The notes under the pieces: model-generated
Seen by the model: the letters and a program-made list of their open reading frames with translations, nothing else
Databases searched by the model: none
What the model was told of the DNA's origin: nothing
Shown: positions 7,829 through 15,407 of the stretch, one piece after another
How the letters are laid out: each line of letters opens with the position of its first letter
Position numbering within the stretch: position 1 is the stretch's first letter
Program-made: the position numbers and the translations under genes
Assembly: GCF_964229645.1 (NCBI RefSeq)
Contig: NZ_CAXREX010000241.1
Coordinates: 1-46,975, forward strand
From: Nioella sp964229645
GTDB taxonomy: Bacteria > Pseudomonadota > Alphaproteobacteria > Rhodobacterales > Rhodobacteraceae
Length of the DNA: 46,975 nucleotides
Direction of reading: 5' to 3'

Positions 7829-9118
7829 TCACCGCTCCTTCAGCTTAACGGAGTTGTTGTAAACGTTCATCACGCTGGAGATCGCCAGAGAGGTGATGAG
7901 GTAGAAAAGCCCCAGCAGAAGCATGCCCTCCAGCTCTCGGCCGGTCTGGTTGATCGTGATCCCGCCAAGGGTGGAACGGACGTCCATGTAGCCCACCGCG
8001 ATGGCGAGAGAGCTGTTCTTGGTCAGGTTCAGATATTGCGAGATGAGCGGCGGAATGATCACGCGCATGGCTTGCGGCAGGATCACCAGGTTCATCGTGC
8101 GTCCCGGGCGCAGACCCAGGGCATAGGCGGCTTCGGTCTGGCCCTTGTTGATGGCCATGATCCCTGCCCGCACGATTTCCGCGATGAAGGCCCCGGTATA
8201 GAGCGACAGGGCAAACCACAGCGCGATCAGCGAGTTGCGCAGGTGGATGCCGCCATCGAAGTTGAAGCCCCGCAGTGCCGGGATGTCCAGCGTTGCCCCA
8301 AGCGCGATCAGAACCACGATGGCCGGGCCGAAGATCGCGGCCAGCTGCATCCACAAGGTGCCCGCCGGGCGAACGCCCGTCGCTTCCTGGATCGCGGTGG
8401 CCCGGCGGCCCATCATCTTCGCGACAACGATACCGCCGACGATCAGGCCCAGGATCAGCAGCCAGTCGATCACCGACGAACTGGGGATCACGGCAGCCGC
8501 TGCACCGTCTGCGGCCTCGGTCATCTCATTGCCGCCCAGCGAGCGGGTGAACATGACGTTTGGCACATAGATGCCGCGATTGGTGACGGCCACGCTATCG
8601 CCCAAGATCATCGAAGCAGCAGGATCGTCGCCCCGGAAATCCCGCGGTTGCGGCGTGGCTTCGGTCATCACGGCGAAGATCAGCAGAATCCACAGCAGCA
8701 GCGGGATATTGCGGAAGCCTTCCACGTAGACGGTCATCAGCCGCGCCACGATCCAGTTGTTGGACAGGCGCAGCACACCCGCGAACACCCCAAGGATGGT
8801 CGCAAGGATACAGCCCAGGAAGGCCACGAGAAGCGTGTTGAGAATCCCCACGATGGCGGCGCGGCCATGCGTGGAGTCGTTTGAATACTCGATCAGGCGC
8901 TGGTTGATGTCGTAACCGGCGCGCGAGCTCAGGAATCCGAAATCGAAGTCCTTACCCAGTTGTTCAAGGTTGGCCACGATATTGCGGCCGAGCCAGAACA
9001 GCGCGAGCATGATGAGAATGAGGGCGACAACCTGAATGGTCATGGACCGGTATCGGGTGTCGTAAATTAACTGACTGAGCCGGAAGGACTCGGTGGGTGG
9101 TTGGGCTATCGAAGACAT
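7829..9118 (-). CDS. bztB: Amino acid ABC transporter permease BztB
   Basis: A 429-residue permease subunit pairing with BztC. A membrane helix near the N-terminus is followed by a core interrupted by a large hydrophilic insertion (roughly residues 140-230). The C-terminal BPD_transp_1 part has the EAA loop AAYALGLRPGRTMNLVILPQ. I place the start at ATG 9118 (MSSIAQPP). An in-frame ATG at 9166 would add 16 residues that look non-conserved and run into the hairpin-containing gap after bztA. The gap of 148 bases between bztA and bztB is unusually large inside an ABC operon and holds the stem-loop at 9230-9250. Confidence 0.92.
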   Translation of the reverse strand: MSSIAQPPTESFRLSQLIYDTRYRSMTIQVVALILIMLALFWLGRNIVANLEQLGKDFDFGFLSSRAGYDINQRLIEYSNDSTHGRAAIVGILNTLLVAFLGCILATILGVFAGVLRLSNNWIVARLMTVYVEGFRNIPLLLWILLIFAVMTEATPQPRDFRGDDPAASMILGDSVAVTNRGIYVPNVMFTRSLGGNEMTEAADGAAAAVIPSSSVIDWLLILGLIVGGIVVAKMMGRRATAIQEATGVRPAGTLWMQLAAIFGPAIVVLIALGATLDIPALRGFNFDGGIHLRNSLIALWFALSLYTGAFIAEIVRAGIMAINKGQTEAAYALGLRPGRTMNLVILPQAMRVIIPPLISQYLNLTKNSSLAIAVGYMDVRSTLGGITINQTGRELEGMLLLGLFYLITSLAISSVMNVYNNSVKLKER

Positions 9119-9229
9119 TGATGGCAACCCCGACTGTCGCTTGAGGAGCGACCCACGACCCCCCATTCACCCCGCAAAGGGATGCTCTGGTCGCACGGTC
9201 TGAAACTTGGTGAGGCGCAATTGGAGAAA

Positions 9230-9250
9230 GGGCGCGGCATTGCCGCGCCC
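9230..9250 (-). terminator. Intercistronic hairpin between bztA and bztB (partial terminator or mRNA-stabilising stem)
   Basis: A perfect 9-bp inverted repeat GGGCGCGGC / GCCGCGCCC with a 3-base loop lies 17 bases after the bztA stop. On the minus strand it is followed by TTTCTCC, a short imperfect U-tract. Periplasmic binding-protein genes are commonly expressed above their permeases through such stems, by partial termination or by protecting the upstream mRNA. That role is inferred here from position and structure. Confidence 0.7.
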
Positions 9251-9266
9251 TTCCATCCGGATGTGC

Positions 9267-10283
9267 TTAGCGGAACGGCGGCGAGTAGATCAGGCCACCA
9301 TCGGTCCACTGGGCGTTGAGGCCACGTGCGAGACCGATCGGGGTGTTCTCACCGATGTTGCCTTCGAACAGTTCGCCATAGTTGCCCACTGCGGAAATCG
9401 CCTGGACGGCCCAGTCAGAGGACAGGCCGAGCATGCCGCCGAGGTCACCCTCGGAGCCGAGCAGACGGTTGATTTCCGGGTTCTCGGTGCCTGCTGCCAG
9501 TTCAGCAACGTTGGCCGAGGTCACGCCGAGCTCTTCTGCCGAGATCAGGGCGTTCAGGGTCCAGCGAACGATGTCGCCCCATTCGTTGTCGCCATGACGG
9601 ACGAGCGGGCCGAGCGGCTCCTTGGAGATGATTTCCGGCAGAACCACGTGTGCCGACGGATCTTCGAAGGTGGCGCGGGTTGCGGCCAGACCGGAAGCGT
9701 CGGTGGTGTACACGTCACAGGCGCCAGCAAGGTACTGCTGCTGTGCTTCTGCGTTGGTTTCGATCGGAACCGGCTCGTAGCTCATGTTGTTGGAGGCAAA
9801 GAAGTCCGCCAGGTTGAGCTCGGTGGTGGTGCCGGTCTGGATGCAGACGGTGGCGCCATCGAGTTCCATGGCCGAGGACACGCCCAGGTCACGCGGGACC
9901 ATGAAGCCCTGACCGTCGTAGTAGTTGATGCCCACGAATTCGAAACGCAGGTCAACGTCACGGCTGAAGGTCCAGGTGGTGTTCCGGGCCAGCATGTCGA
10001 CTTCGCCCGATGCCAGCGCGGTAAAGCGGGTCTGGCCAGTGGTGGGCACGAAGTTCACGGCAGACGGATCGCCGAGAACAGCGGCTGCAACGGCACGGCA
10101 AACGCCGACGTCAAAGCCATCCCATTCGCCGTTGGCGTCGGGTGCTGCGAAGCCGACGAGGCCGGTGGACACGCCGCAGTTCAGGCTGCCGCGCGCACGG
10201 ACTTCGTCCAGCGTCTGTGCGGAAGCGAAGCCGGCTGCGAGGCCAGCTACGGCAAGCGTGCCGAGAAGAACGGATTTTTTCAT
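9267..10283 (-). CDS. bztA: Periplasmic polar-amino-acid-binding protein BztA
   Basis: This 338-residue family-3 solute-binding protein delivers substrate to the BztBC permease. A clear signal peptide (MKK, hydrophobic core, FASA) should be cleaved after Ala22. The mature protein contains the family features DVGVCRAVAAAVLG, an ARNTTWTFSRD segment and a GFMVPRDLGV hinge region, plus four cysteines. The start ATG 10283 follows a strong ribosome-binding site (AGGAAGAGG). It is the first gene of the operon and is separated from bztB by a hairpin, consistent with higher expression of the binding protein. The substrate is inferred from family resemblance. Confidence 0.95.
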   Translation of the reverse strand: MKKSVLLGTLAVAGLAAGFASAQTLDEVRARGSLNCGVSTGLVGFAAPDANGEWDGFDVGVCRAVAAAVLGDPSAVNFVPTTGQTRFTALASGEVDMLARNTTWTFSRDVDLRFEFVGINYYDGQGFMVPRDLGVSSAMELDGATVCIQTGTTTELNLADFFASNNMSYEPVPIETNAEAQQQYLAGACDVYTTDASGLAATRATFEDPSAHVVLPEIISKEPLGPLVRHGDNEWGDIVRWTLNALISAEELGVTSANVAELAAGTENPEINRLLGSEGDLGGMLGLSSDWAVQAISAVGNYGELFEGNIGENTPIGLARGLNAQWTDGGLIYSPPFR

Positions 10284-10334
10284 TTTTACCTCTTCCTGAT
10301 GGTCCGCCGTGAGGCGGGCTTATTTGGTCATTGA

Positions 10335-10360
10335 GACCTTGAATTGGGAGGGACAAGGTC
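10335..10360. repeat. Inverted repeat in the bztA leader
   Basis: GACCTTG at 10335-10341 and CAAGGTC at 10354-10360 form a perfect 7-bp inverted repeat with a 12-base spacer, about 50 bases upstream of the bztA start and downstream of the candidate promoter. It could be an operator or an RNA stem-loop; the sequence alone does not decide. Confidence 0.4.
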
Positions 10361-10384
10361 AAAGCTGACCCGGCCCCCGCCTGT

Positions 10385-10414
10385 TAATTGGGCAAATCTC
10401 TTTGGGTAGGTCAA
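10385..10414 (-). promoter_or_regulatory. bztA: Candidate promoter of the bzt operon
   Basis: On the minus strand TTGACC (10409-10414) is separated by 18 bases from CAATTA (10385-10390), about 100 bases upstream of bztA. The -35 element is good and the -10 element mediocre. The 235-base gap 10284-10518 otherwise holds the inverted repeat 10335-10360 and, farther up, an A/T-rich stretch with a TTGCGCAA palindrome. I see no gene in it and no clear terminator for the upstream operon. Confidence 0.35.
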
Positions 10415-10518
10415 GGGCGGCGAAGACTGAAACACCCTGTTCCAAGCCTTACCTAGGGTAATTTTTTCTAGCTGCCCATTGCTTGCGCAACAGCATTATC
10501 GCTTAGCCGGATGAAACA

Positions 10519-11232
10519 TCACGATCCTTGCGCGAGCGCGAGGAAGCTTGCTGCGTGAAGGAACGCCGCGCGCTTGATGGCGGCTGCCTCGGCGGCCTCC
10601 TCATCCTCGCCCCATTGCGTCACCTGCCAGTCTTCGTCGATTCGGCTGAGCGCCCAGATCGTCTCGGCGGGGGCCCCTTCGCGGGCGGCGTAAAGCCCAA
10701 GGACAAGTGACCCCGACAGCGTGATGAGGTCATGCAACGCGGTCAGGGAAAAGGGTGCGTAGCTGGCGATTTCGACCCGGTATCGCGCCAGGCTGTCAGC
10801 CGGCTGTTCAGCCGGAAGGATGCCCTCAACCGCGACGAGGGGGGCGCCATAGGTCTGCGCAGCCCAGTCCAGAACCGGGTCCCACCCCTTTTTTTGTTGC
10901 TCCACAAGCTCTTCGGGGAAGGCCGCGCGATGACACAGCAGATCGGTTTCGGCATAAGCCGCCAGCATGGCCGCAACCTCAGCGTGCTGTGCCGTCACCT
11001 TGTCCAGCGCGGCATTGGCCGAGCGGGTGACCGGCATCGACAGCGGGTCGATCTCGCCCTCCTGCGCCGTCCATTCCGCGGCAACGGCTTCGGCCATTTC
11101 GCGGGTGGGCAGGATCATCGGGGTTTTGAGCGGCGTGCGCACCGGGCGTCCATCGAGCAGAACCTGCCAGCCGTCGCCCTCAGCCTCCACGCTCACATCC
11201 TTCCAGAAACGCTTTGCCTTCCACTCGCTCAT
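10519..11232 (-). CDS. ATP12-family F1F0-ATPase assembly chaperone
   Basis: This 237-residue protein begins MSEWKAKRFWKDV and contains the hallmark ATP12 features: LDGRPVRTPLKTP near residues 25-37, an AEWTAQEGEIDPLSMPVTR region, and the aromatic and acidic C-terminal part ending with WALSRIDEDWQVTQWGEDEEA. In mitochondria Atp12 chaperones the F1 alpha subunit; alphaproteobacterial homologues are believed to do the same, but function here is inferred from homology. The ATG at 11232 lies within the stop of the HAD gene (ATGA overlap), so it is probably translated from the rarA-crcB-rluC-HAD transcript. An in-frame upstream ATG at 11337 is rejected because it would overlap the HAD gene by about 100 bases. 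Confidence 0.93.
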   Translation of the reverse strand: MSEWKAKRFWKDVSVEAEGDGWQVLLDGRPVRTPLKTPMILPTREMAEAVAAEWTAQEGEIDPLSMPVTRSANAALDKVTAQHAEVAAMLAAYAETDLLCHRAAFPEELVEQQKKGWDPVLDWAAQTYGAPLVAVEGILPAEQPADSLARYRVEIASYAPFSLTALHDLITLSGSLVLGLYAAREGAPAETIWALSRIDEDWQVTQWGEDEEAAEAAAIKRAAFLHAASFLALAQGS

Positions 11233-11906
11233 GCCGTGCCCCAGATCTCGTTCAATGCTTCTGCCAACTGGCCGAATTCGCCAAGCACCCGCTCGGCACC
11301 CGCCGCTTGCAGGTCTTCGACCGGGTGATACCCCCAACTGACACCGATTGCCTGAATTCCGGCATTGCGGCCCATTTCGATGTCGAAAACCGTGTCCCCG
11401 AGAATCACCGCATGTGAAGTATCTACCCCCGTCTCGGCCAAACAGGCCTCGATCATCGCGGGGTGCGGCTTGGACGGGTGGTCATCGGCGACCTGCACGG
11501 TCTGGAAGAGCGGCCGGATGCCGTGCATGTCGAAAAGATGCTCCATCCCGCGCCGCGACTTCCCGGTGGCGATGCCAAGCAGCAGCTCGTCTTCGCCGGC
11601 CAGCCGGTCCAGCATCTCCCGAGCGCCGGGATAGAAGGGCGACAGCGCCGCCCCGTTTTCCACTCGCAGGCGCATGAAGCTGTTCTTGTAGCCCTCGACC
11701 AGCGCAGATTGCGTGGCCGCATCCATCCCCGGCACCAACCGGTCGATCGCCACGGGCAGCGACAGCCCCACGATGGACAGCGTCGCCTCGCGCGCTGGCG
11801 GGGTCAGGCCAAGGCCCTCGAACGCGCCGTTCATCGAGGCAACGATATGTGCCTGGCTGTCGATGAGCGTGCCGTCGACATCGAAAATGACCAGCTTCAG
11901 GCTCAT
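11229..11906 (-). CDS. HAD-superfamily hydrolase (phosphoglycolate-phosphatase-like)
   Basis: A 225-residue HAD subfamily IA phosphatase. Motif I is FDVDGTLIDS with nucleophile Asp9 and acid/base Asp11. Motif II lies in the IATGKSRRG region, and motif IV is GDTVFDIEMGRNAG. A helical C1-type cap follows motif I. Such proteins dephosphorylate small phosphometabolites; the substrate is unresolved and phosphoglycolate is only one possibility. It overlaps rluC upstream and ATP12 downstream by ATGA junctions, so all three are likely translationally coupled. The start at 11906 is fixed by that overlap. Confidence 0.92.
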   Translation of the reverse strand: MSLKLVIFDVDGTLIDSQAHIVASMNGAFEGLGLTPPAREATLSIVGLSLPVAIDRLVPGMDAATQSALVEGYKNSFMRLRVENGAALSPFYPGAREMLDRLAGEDELLLGIATGKSRRGMEHLFDMHGIRPLFQTVQVADDHPSKPHPAMIEACLAETGVDTSHAVILGDTVFDIEMGRNAGIQAIGVSWGYHPVEDLQAAGAERVLGEFGQLAEALNEIWGTA

Positions 11907-12949
11907 TTCACCCCTTCGAACGGGTCCTCGGCGGCAAGGGTTTCATCCCAGCCCAGCGTGTCCCAGCTCTGCGCCATGTGCTCGGGCAGCGGCGCGGTGA
12001 TGGTGACGTCCTTGCGAGTCACCGGGTGCTCGAAGCGCATCATCCGCGCATGCAAGTGCAGCTTCTTCGATATGATCCCGCCCAGTTGCGCGCCCCAGCC
12101 ATCGCCCAGGTTTTCCTGCCCAGATCCGCCGTATTTGCCGTCCCCGATGATCGGATGCCCGATCTCGGCCATATGCGCACGCAGCTGGTGGGTGCGGCCC
12201 GTGATCGGCTCCATCGCGACCCATGCCGCACGCGAGGCAACGCGGTAGAGCGTGGCATAGAGCGTATGGGCGCGCTTGGCGTCGGGCATGCTGTTCATGT
12301 CGCGCGGATGAACGGCGATCATCTTCTCGCCCTCGCCCTTGTGGCCATGGCCGGGTGCTTTCATCAGGCCAAAGCGGATCTCGCCCAGGTAAGGCGTCGG
12401 CACACCGGCCACCAGCGCCCAATAGATCTTGCGCGTTTCGCGATGCCGGATCGCGGTGGTCAGCGCCTTGGCAACCTCTCGTGTGCGGGCCAGCAGCAGA
12501 ACACCCGAAGTGTCCTTGTCCAGCCGGTGCACCAGCCGGGGCTTTTCCTCGTAGCCGAATTTCAGCGCCTCGGCCAAGCCGTCCACGTGGCGGGTCTGCT
12601 TGCTGCCGCCCTGGGTCGGCAGGCCCCGCGGCTTGTTCAGCGCGATGATATGGTCGTCGCGATAGATCACGCAGGCGCGGATCATCTCGGCATCCTTGTC
12701 AGACACCGTGGGCTTGGGCGCCTCGGGGCGGGGGGCGTCCTCGTCGGGCAGCGGTGGAATGCGCACCTGCTGGCCCACTTCCAGCCGGGTCGCCGGTTTC
12801 ACACGGCCCCCATCGACCCGAATTTCCCCCTTGCGGCACATCTTCTCGATCCGGCCCTGCCCGATATGCGGGAAGTGCCGGCGGAACCAGCGATCGAGCC
12901 GTTGATCTCCATCGCCCGGTTCAACAGTCAGGGTCTGAACGCCGCTCAT
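11903..12949 (-). CDS. rluC: RluC/RluD-type 23S rRNA pseudouridine synthase
   Basis: This 348-residue protein has an N-terminal S4-like RNA-binding domain (about 16-75) and a pseudouridine synthase domain with the catalytic HRLDKDTSG motif, nucleophile Asp144. Arg142 and the downstream GRTHQLRAHM motif are intact. It isomerises specific uridines in 23S rRNA; the exact sites cannot be read from sequence, and the RluC label is by overall type. A Pro/Ala-rich linker (about 66-82) joins the two domains. The start ATG 12949 overlaps the crcB stop (ATGA). Upstream in-frame alternatives to 13057 would run deep into crcB and are rejected. Confidence 0.92.
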   Translation of the reverse strand: MSGVQTLTVEPGDGDQRLDRWFRRHFPHIGQGRIEKMCRKGEIRVDGGRVKPATRLEVGQQVRIPPLPDEDAPRPEAPKPTVSDKDAEMIRACVIYRDDHIIALNKPRGLPTQGGSKQTRHVDGLAEALKFGYEEKPRLVHRLDKDTSGVLLLARTREVAKALTTAIRHRETRKIYWALVAGVPTPYLGEIRFGLMKAPGHGHKGEGEKMIAVHPRDMNSMPDAKRAHTLYATLYRVASRAAWVAMEPITGRTHQLRAHMAEIGHPIIGDGKYGGSGQENLGDGWGAQLGGIISKKLHLHARMMRFEHPVTRKDVTITAPLPEHMAQSWDTLGWDETLAAEDPFEGVK

Positions 12950-13326
12950 ACGAAGAGTCCCCGTGCCAGCCACAGCCCCAGAAGAAGGCCGAAGATCGAA
13001 CATGTGACCGAGGCCACGACATAGAAGACCGCCGCGCTCATGTCGCCGCGCTCCCACAGGGTGACGGCTTCCAGCGAGAACGAGGAGAAGGTGGTAAAGC
13101 CCCCCAGAATCCCCGTCATGATCAGCGGAGACAAATGCGTGAGCCCCCGGTTCGCGGCGGCGGTCACGAAGACCCCCATCAGGAAAGACCCCAGGATATT
13201 GACCGTGAGGACACCCAGCGGAAAGGACCCGTGGCCGACCAGGCGCACGATCCCCACCCCCACCGAATAGCGAAGCGAAGCGCCGATGGCGCCGCCGAGG
13301 GCGACCTGAAGAAGCGTTGTGATCAT
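12946..13326 (-). CDS. crcB: Fluoride channel CrcB/Fluc
   Basis: A 126-residue, four-helix membrane protein of the Fluc family, which exports fluoride as an antiparallel dimer. Family signatures are present: GGAIGASLRY at the N-terminus, TVNILGSFLMG in the second helix, and GGFTTFSSFSLE in the third helix, where the Phe-box residues line the pore. Length is typical. It follows rarA by 45 bases and overlaps rluC by ATGA. That 45-base gap is too short for a fluoride riboswitch and I see none, so expression probably follows rarA. Confidence 0.95.
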   Translation of the reverse strand: MITTLLQVALGGAIGASLRYSVGVGIVRLVGHGSFPLGVLTVNILGSFLMGVFVTAAANRGLTHLSPLIMTGILGGFTTFSSFSLEAVTLWERGDMSAAVFYVVASVTCSIFGLLLGLWLARGLFV

Positions 13327-13371
13327 GGGCGGGGTTTGTTGCCTTGGCCCCGGGATGTCAAGCGTCGCGCG

Positions 13372-14700
13372 TCAGTCGCCCGACGCATCGCCCCGCCGCT
13401 TGGACCTCAGCTTGGCGAAATAGGCCACCCTCTTGGCGAGGTCCCGCTCGAAGCCGCGCTCGACGGGCGCGTAATACTGGGCCCTCGCCATGCCGTCGGG
13501 AAAATAGTCCTGGCCGGAAAACCCGTCCTCGGCGTCGTGGTCATAGGCATATCCCGCACCATAGCCCTGGTCCTTCATCATGCCGGTCGGCGCGTTCAGG
13601 ATATGCTTGGGCGGCGGCGCAGAGCCTGTCTTGGCGGCGGCCTTTCGCGCGGCCTTGTAGGCCACGTAAACCGCGTTCGACTTCGGCGCGAGCGCCAGGT
13701 AGACCACCGCCTGCGCCAGCGCCAGTTCGCCTTCCGGGCTGCCAAGACGCTCGTAGGTTTCCCAGGCATCAATGCACAAGGCCTGCGCCTGCGGATCGGC
13801 CAGCCCGATATCCTCGACCGCCATCCGCGTGATCCGGCGAGCGAGGAAGCGGGGGTCTTCGCCGCCTTCCAGCATCCGCGCGAACCAGTAAAGCGCGGCA
13901 TCCGGGTCGGACCCGCGCACCGATTTGTGCAGGGCCGAGATCAGGTTGTAATGGGCATCGCCCGACTTGTCGTATTGTGCCGCGCGTCGGCTCAACCGCT
14001 GGCCAAGCTGCTTGGGATCAAGCGGGGCCTCCGTCTTCCAGGCGGCCACCTGCTCCACCAGGTTCAGCATCGCGCGCCCATCCCCGTCGGCCATTTCCCG
14101 CAAGGCCGCGCGCGCCTCCTCCGTGAGCGGCAGCGTGCCGCCCAATTCCGCCTCGGCCCGTGCGGTCAGCAGTTCCAGGTCATCATCCGACAGCCGTTCC
14201 AGCACCAGCACCTGCGACCGGCTGAGCACGGCAGCATTCAGTTCGAACGAGGGGTTTTCCGTCGTGGCCCCCACCAGCAGGATGGTGCCATCCTCCATAT
14301 GGGGCAGGAACCCGTCCTGCTGCGCCTTGTTGAAACGATGTATCTCGTCGACGAACAGCAACGTTCCGCCGCCATTTGCCCGGCGCAGCCGCGCGGCCTC
14401 GAACACCTTGCGCAGGTCGGGCACACCCGTGAAGATTGCGCTGATCTGAACGAACGTCAGGTCGGTTTCCTGGGCCAGAAGCCGCGCGATGGTGGTCTTG
14501 CCCACGCCCGGCGGCCCCCAGAAGATGAGCGACCCGAGCGAGCCCGCGTCCAGCATCACCCGCAGGCTGCCATCAGGCCCCAGGATATGTCGTTGCCCGA
14601 TCACCTCGGACAGGTTTTGCGGGCGCAGCCGATCGGCCAGCGGCCGGGGACCGGCTGCCTTGGTGTCGGCGGATGGGGCAGAGTCGAACAGGTCGGCCAT
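13372..14700 (-). CDS. rarA: Replication-associated recombination protein RarA (MgsA)
   Basis: This 442-residue AAA+ ATPase acts at stalled replication forks and resembles eukaryotic WRNIP1/Mgs1. It shows Walker A GPPGVGKTT (62-70), Walker B LLFVDEIH (Asp118, Glu119), sensor 1 in VGATTENPSF, and the family's C-terminal tetramerisation and MgsA_C region ending in a basic, Lys/Arg-rich tail. The start ATG 14700 lies 59 bases after the luxI stop on the same strand. It heads the tightly coupled crcB-rluC-HAD-ATP12 run, so transcripts from luxR-luxI could continue into it. Confidence 0.95.
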   Translation of the reverse strand: MADLFDSAPSADTKAAGPRPLADRLRPQNLSEVIGQRHILGPDGSLRVMLDAGSLGSLIFWGPPGVGKTTIARLLAQETDLTFVQISAIFTGVPDLRKVFEAARLRRANGGGTLLFVDEIHRFNKAQQDGFLPHMEDGTILLVGATTENPSFELNAAVLSRSQVLVLERLSDDDLELLTARAEAELGGTLPLTEEARAALREMADGDGRAMLNLVEQVAAWKTEAPLDPKQLGQRLSRRAAQYDKSGDAHYNLISALHKSVRGSDPDAALYWFARMLEGGEDPRFLARRITRMAVEDIGLADPQAQALCIDAWETYERLGSPEGELALAQAVVYLALAPKSNAVYVAYKAARKAAAKTGSAPPPKHILNAPTGMMKDQGYGAGYAYDHDAEDGFSGQDYFPDGMARAQYYAPVERGFERDLAKRVAYFAKLRSKRRGDASGD

Positions 14701-14759
14701 GCCCGCACCCTATGTCTGGTCGCGGTCGGGGAAAAGCCATTGCGGCACGGCAGGGCCGA

Positions 14760-15347
14760 TCAATGCATCTTCGTTGCCATGCTGATCGACACGCAGACAC
14801 TGTTTTCGCCGTCGAACTCCAGCACCCGGCCCGCCGGAATGCAGTCGAGCCCCACCCGGCGCGCCAGGCGCGGCGAGTTTTCGGGGATGATTCCGATCAG
14901 TTCGGTCGCGCCCATGTCGCGGGCCGAGCGCACCATTTCCGAAATCAACTGCATCTGCACGCGAAAGCGCAGCTTTGCCGGCACCTCGCGGCTGACGAAG
15001 ACACGGCTCGATTCCCAGACATGGCTGGCCACCGGCGCGGGGCGGTCCAACAGGTCTGCCGGGATCGTATCGAGCAAGCCGCGCTGCGCATCGCGGATCA
15101 TGTAGGTGTAGATGCCACAGCGATGCGTCGTGGGGGTCAGGCGCACCCCGGCCATGACATGGCCGTTGTCATGCACCGTCACCCAGCGGCTGGCGGGCGT
15201 GTCATACTGGTCGAACTCCATCCCGTTCGCCTCGGGCAAGTCCCAACGGTTCTGCACGATGAAGGTCTGGTGGCGTGCGCGAAGCATGTTCGCGAACAGC
15301 TCACCGTGGTTGTGCATGTTCTCGAAGGAAAGGGTCGTGACTTGCAT
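14760..15347 (-). CDS. luxI: Acyl-homoserine-lactone synthase (LuxI family)
   Basis: A 195-residue autoinducer synthase that would make an acyl-homoserine lactone from S-adenosylmethionine and acyl-ACP (or acyl-CoA). Conserved positions of the family are present: Arg25, Phe29, Trp35, Asp46 and Asp49 in the N-terminal block, Arg69 in AGVRL, and Glu112 and Arg115 in HVWESSRVFVS. The acyl specificity cannot be read from sequence. A strong Shine-Dalgarno AGGAGG (15355-15360) precedes ATG 15347. luxR lies just upstream on the same strand, and an inverted repeat (15366-15388) sits directly before the ribosome-binding site. The gene is followed after 59 bases by rarA with no visible terminator. Confidence 0.93.
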   Translation of the reverse strand: MQVTTLSFENMHNHGELFANMLRARHQTFIVQNRWDLPEANGMEFDQYDTPASRWVTVHDNGHVMAGVRLTPTTHRCGIYTYMIRDAQRGLLDTIPADLLDRPAPVASHVWESSRVFVSREVPAKLRFRVQMQLISEMVRSARDMGATELIGIIPENSPRLARRVGLDCIPAGRVLEFDGENSVCVSISMATKMH

Positions 15348-15365
15348 TGAGGTGCCTCCTGGATG

Positions 15366-15388
15366 GCGGTTGAACTAACCGGAACCGC
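15366..15388. repeat. Nested inverted repeat upstream of luxI
   Basis: GCGGTT (15366-15371) and AACCGC (15383-15388) form a perfect 6-bp inverted repeat with an 11-base spacer. Nested in it, CGGTT (15367-15371) and AACCG (15377-15381) form a second one with a 5-base spacer. The element lies 5 bases upstream of the luxI Shine-Dalgarno. Its position is too close to the start codon for a classical -42 LuxR activator site, so a stem-loop in the mRNA or a repressor site is as likely as a lux box. Confidence 0.45.
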
Positions 15389-15407
15389 AAGGCAACTGCG
15401 TGTGCTG

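Noticed and set aside
13327..13371. Possible fluoride riboswitch before crcB
   Set aside because: Only 45 bases separate rarA and crcB, too few for the aptamer plus expression platform, and the conserved pseudoknot elements are not visible.
12754..15105. Very long open frame on the plus strand opposite rluC, crcB, rarA and luxI
   Set aside because: It is antisense to genes with clear motifs, arises from the high G+C content, and its translation is low-complexity Arg/Gly/His-rich sequence without domains. The same applies to 6529-7848 and 19744-21099 on the plus strand.
15348..15407. Classical lux box for LuxR activation of luxI
   Set aside because: The only inverted repeat lies too near the luxI start for the usual activator position and does not match the common lux-box consensus; kept as an unexplained repeat instead.
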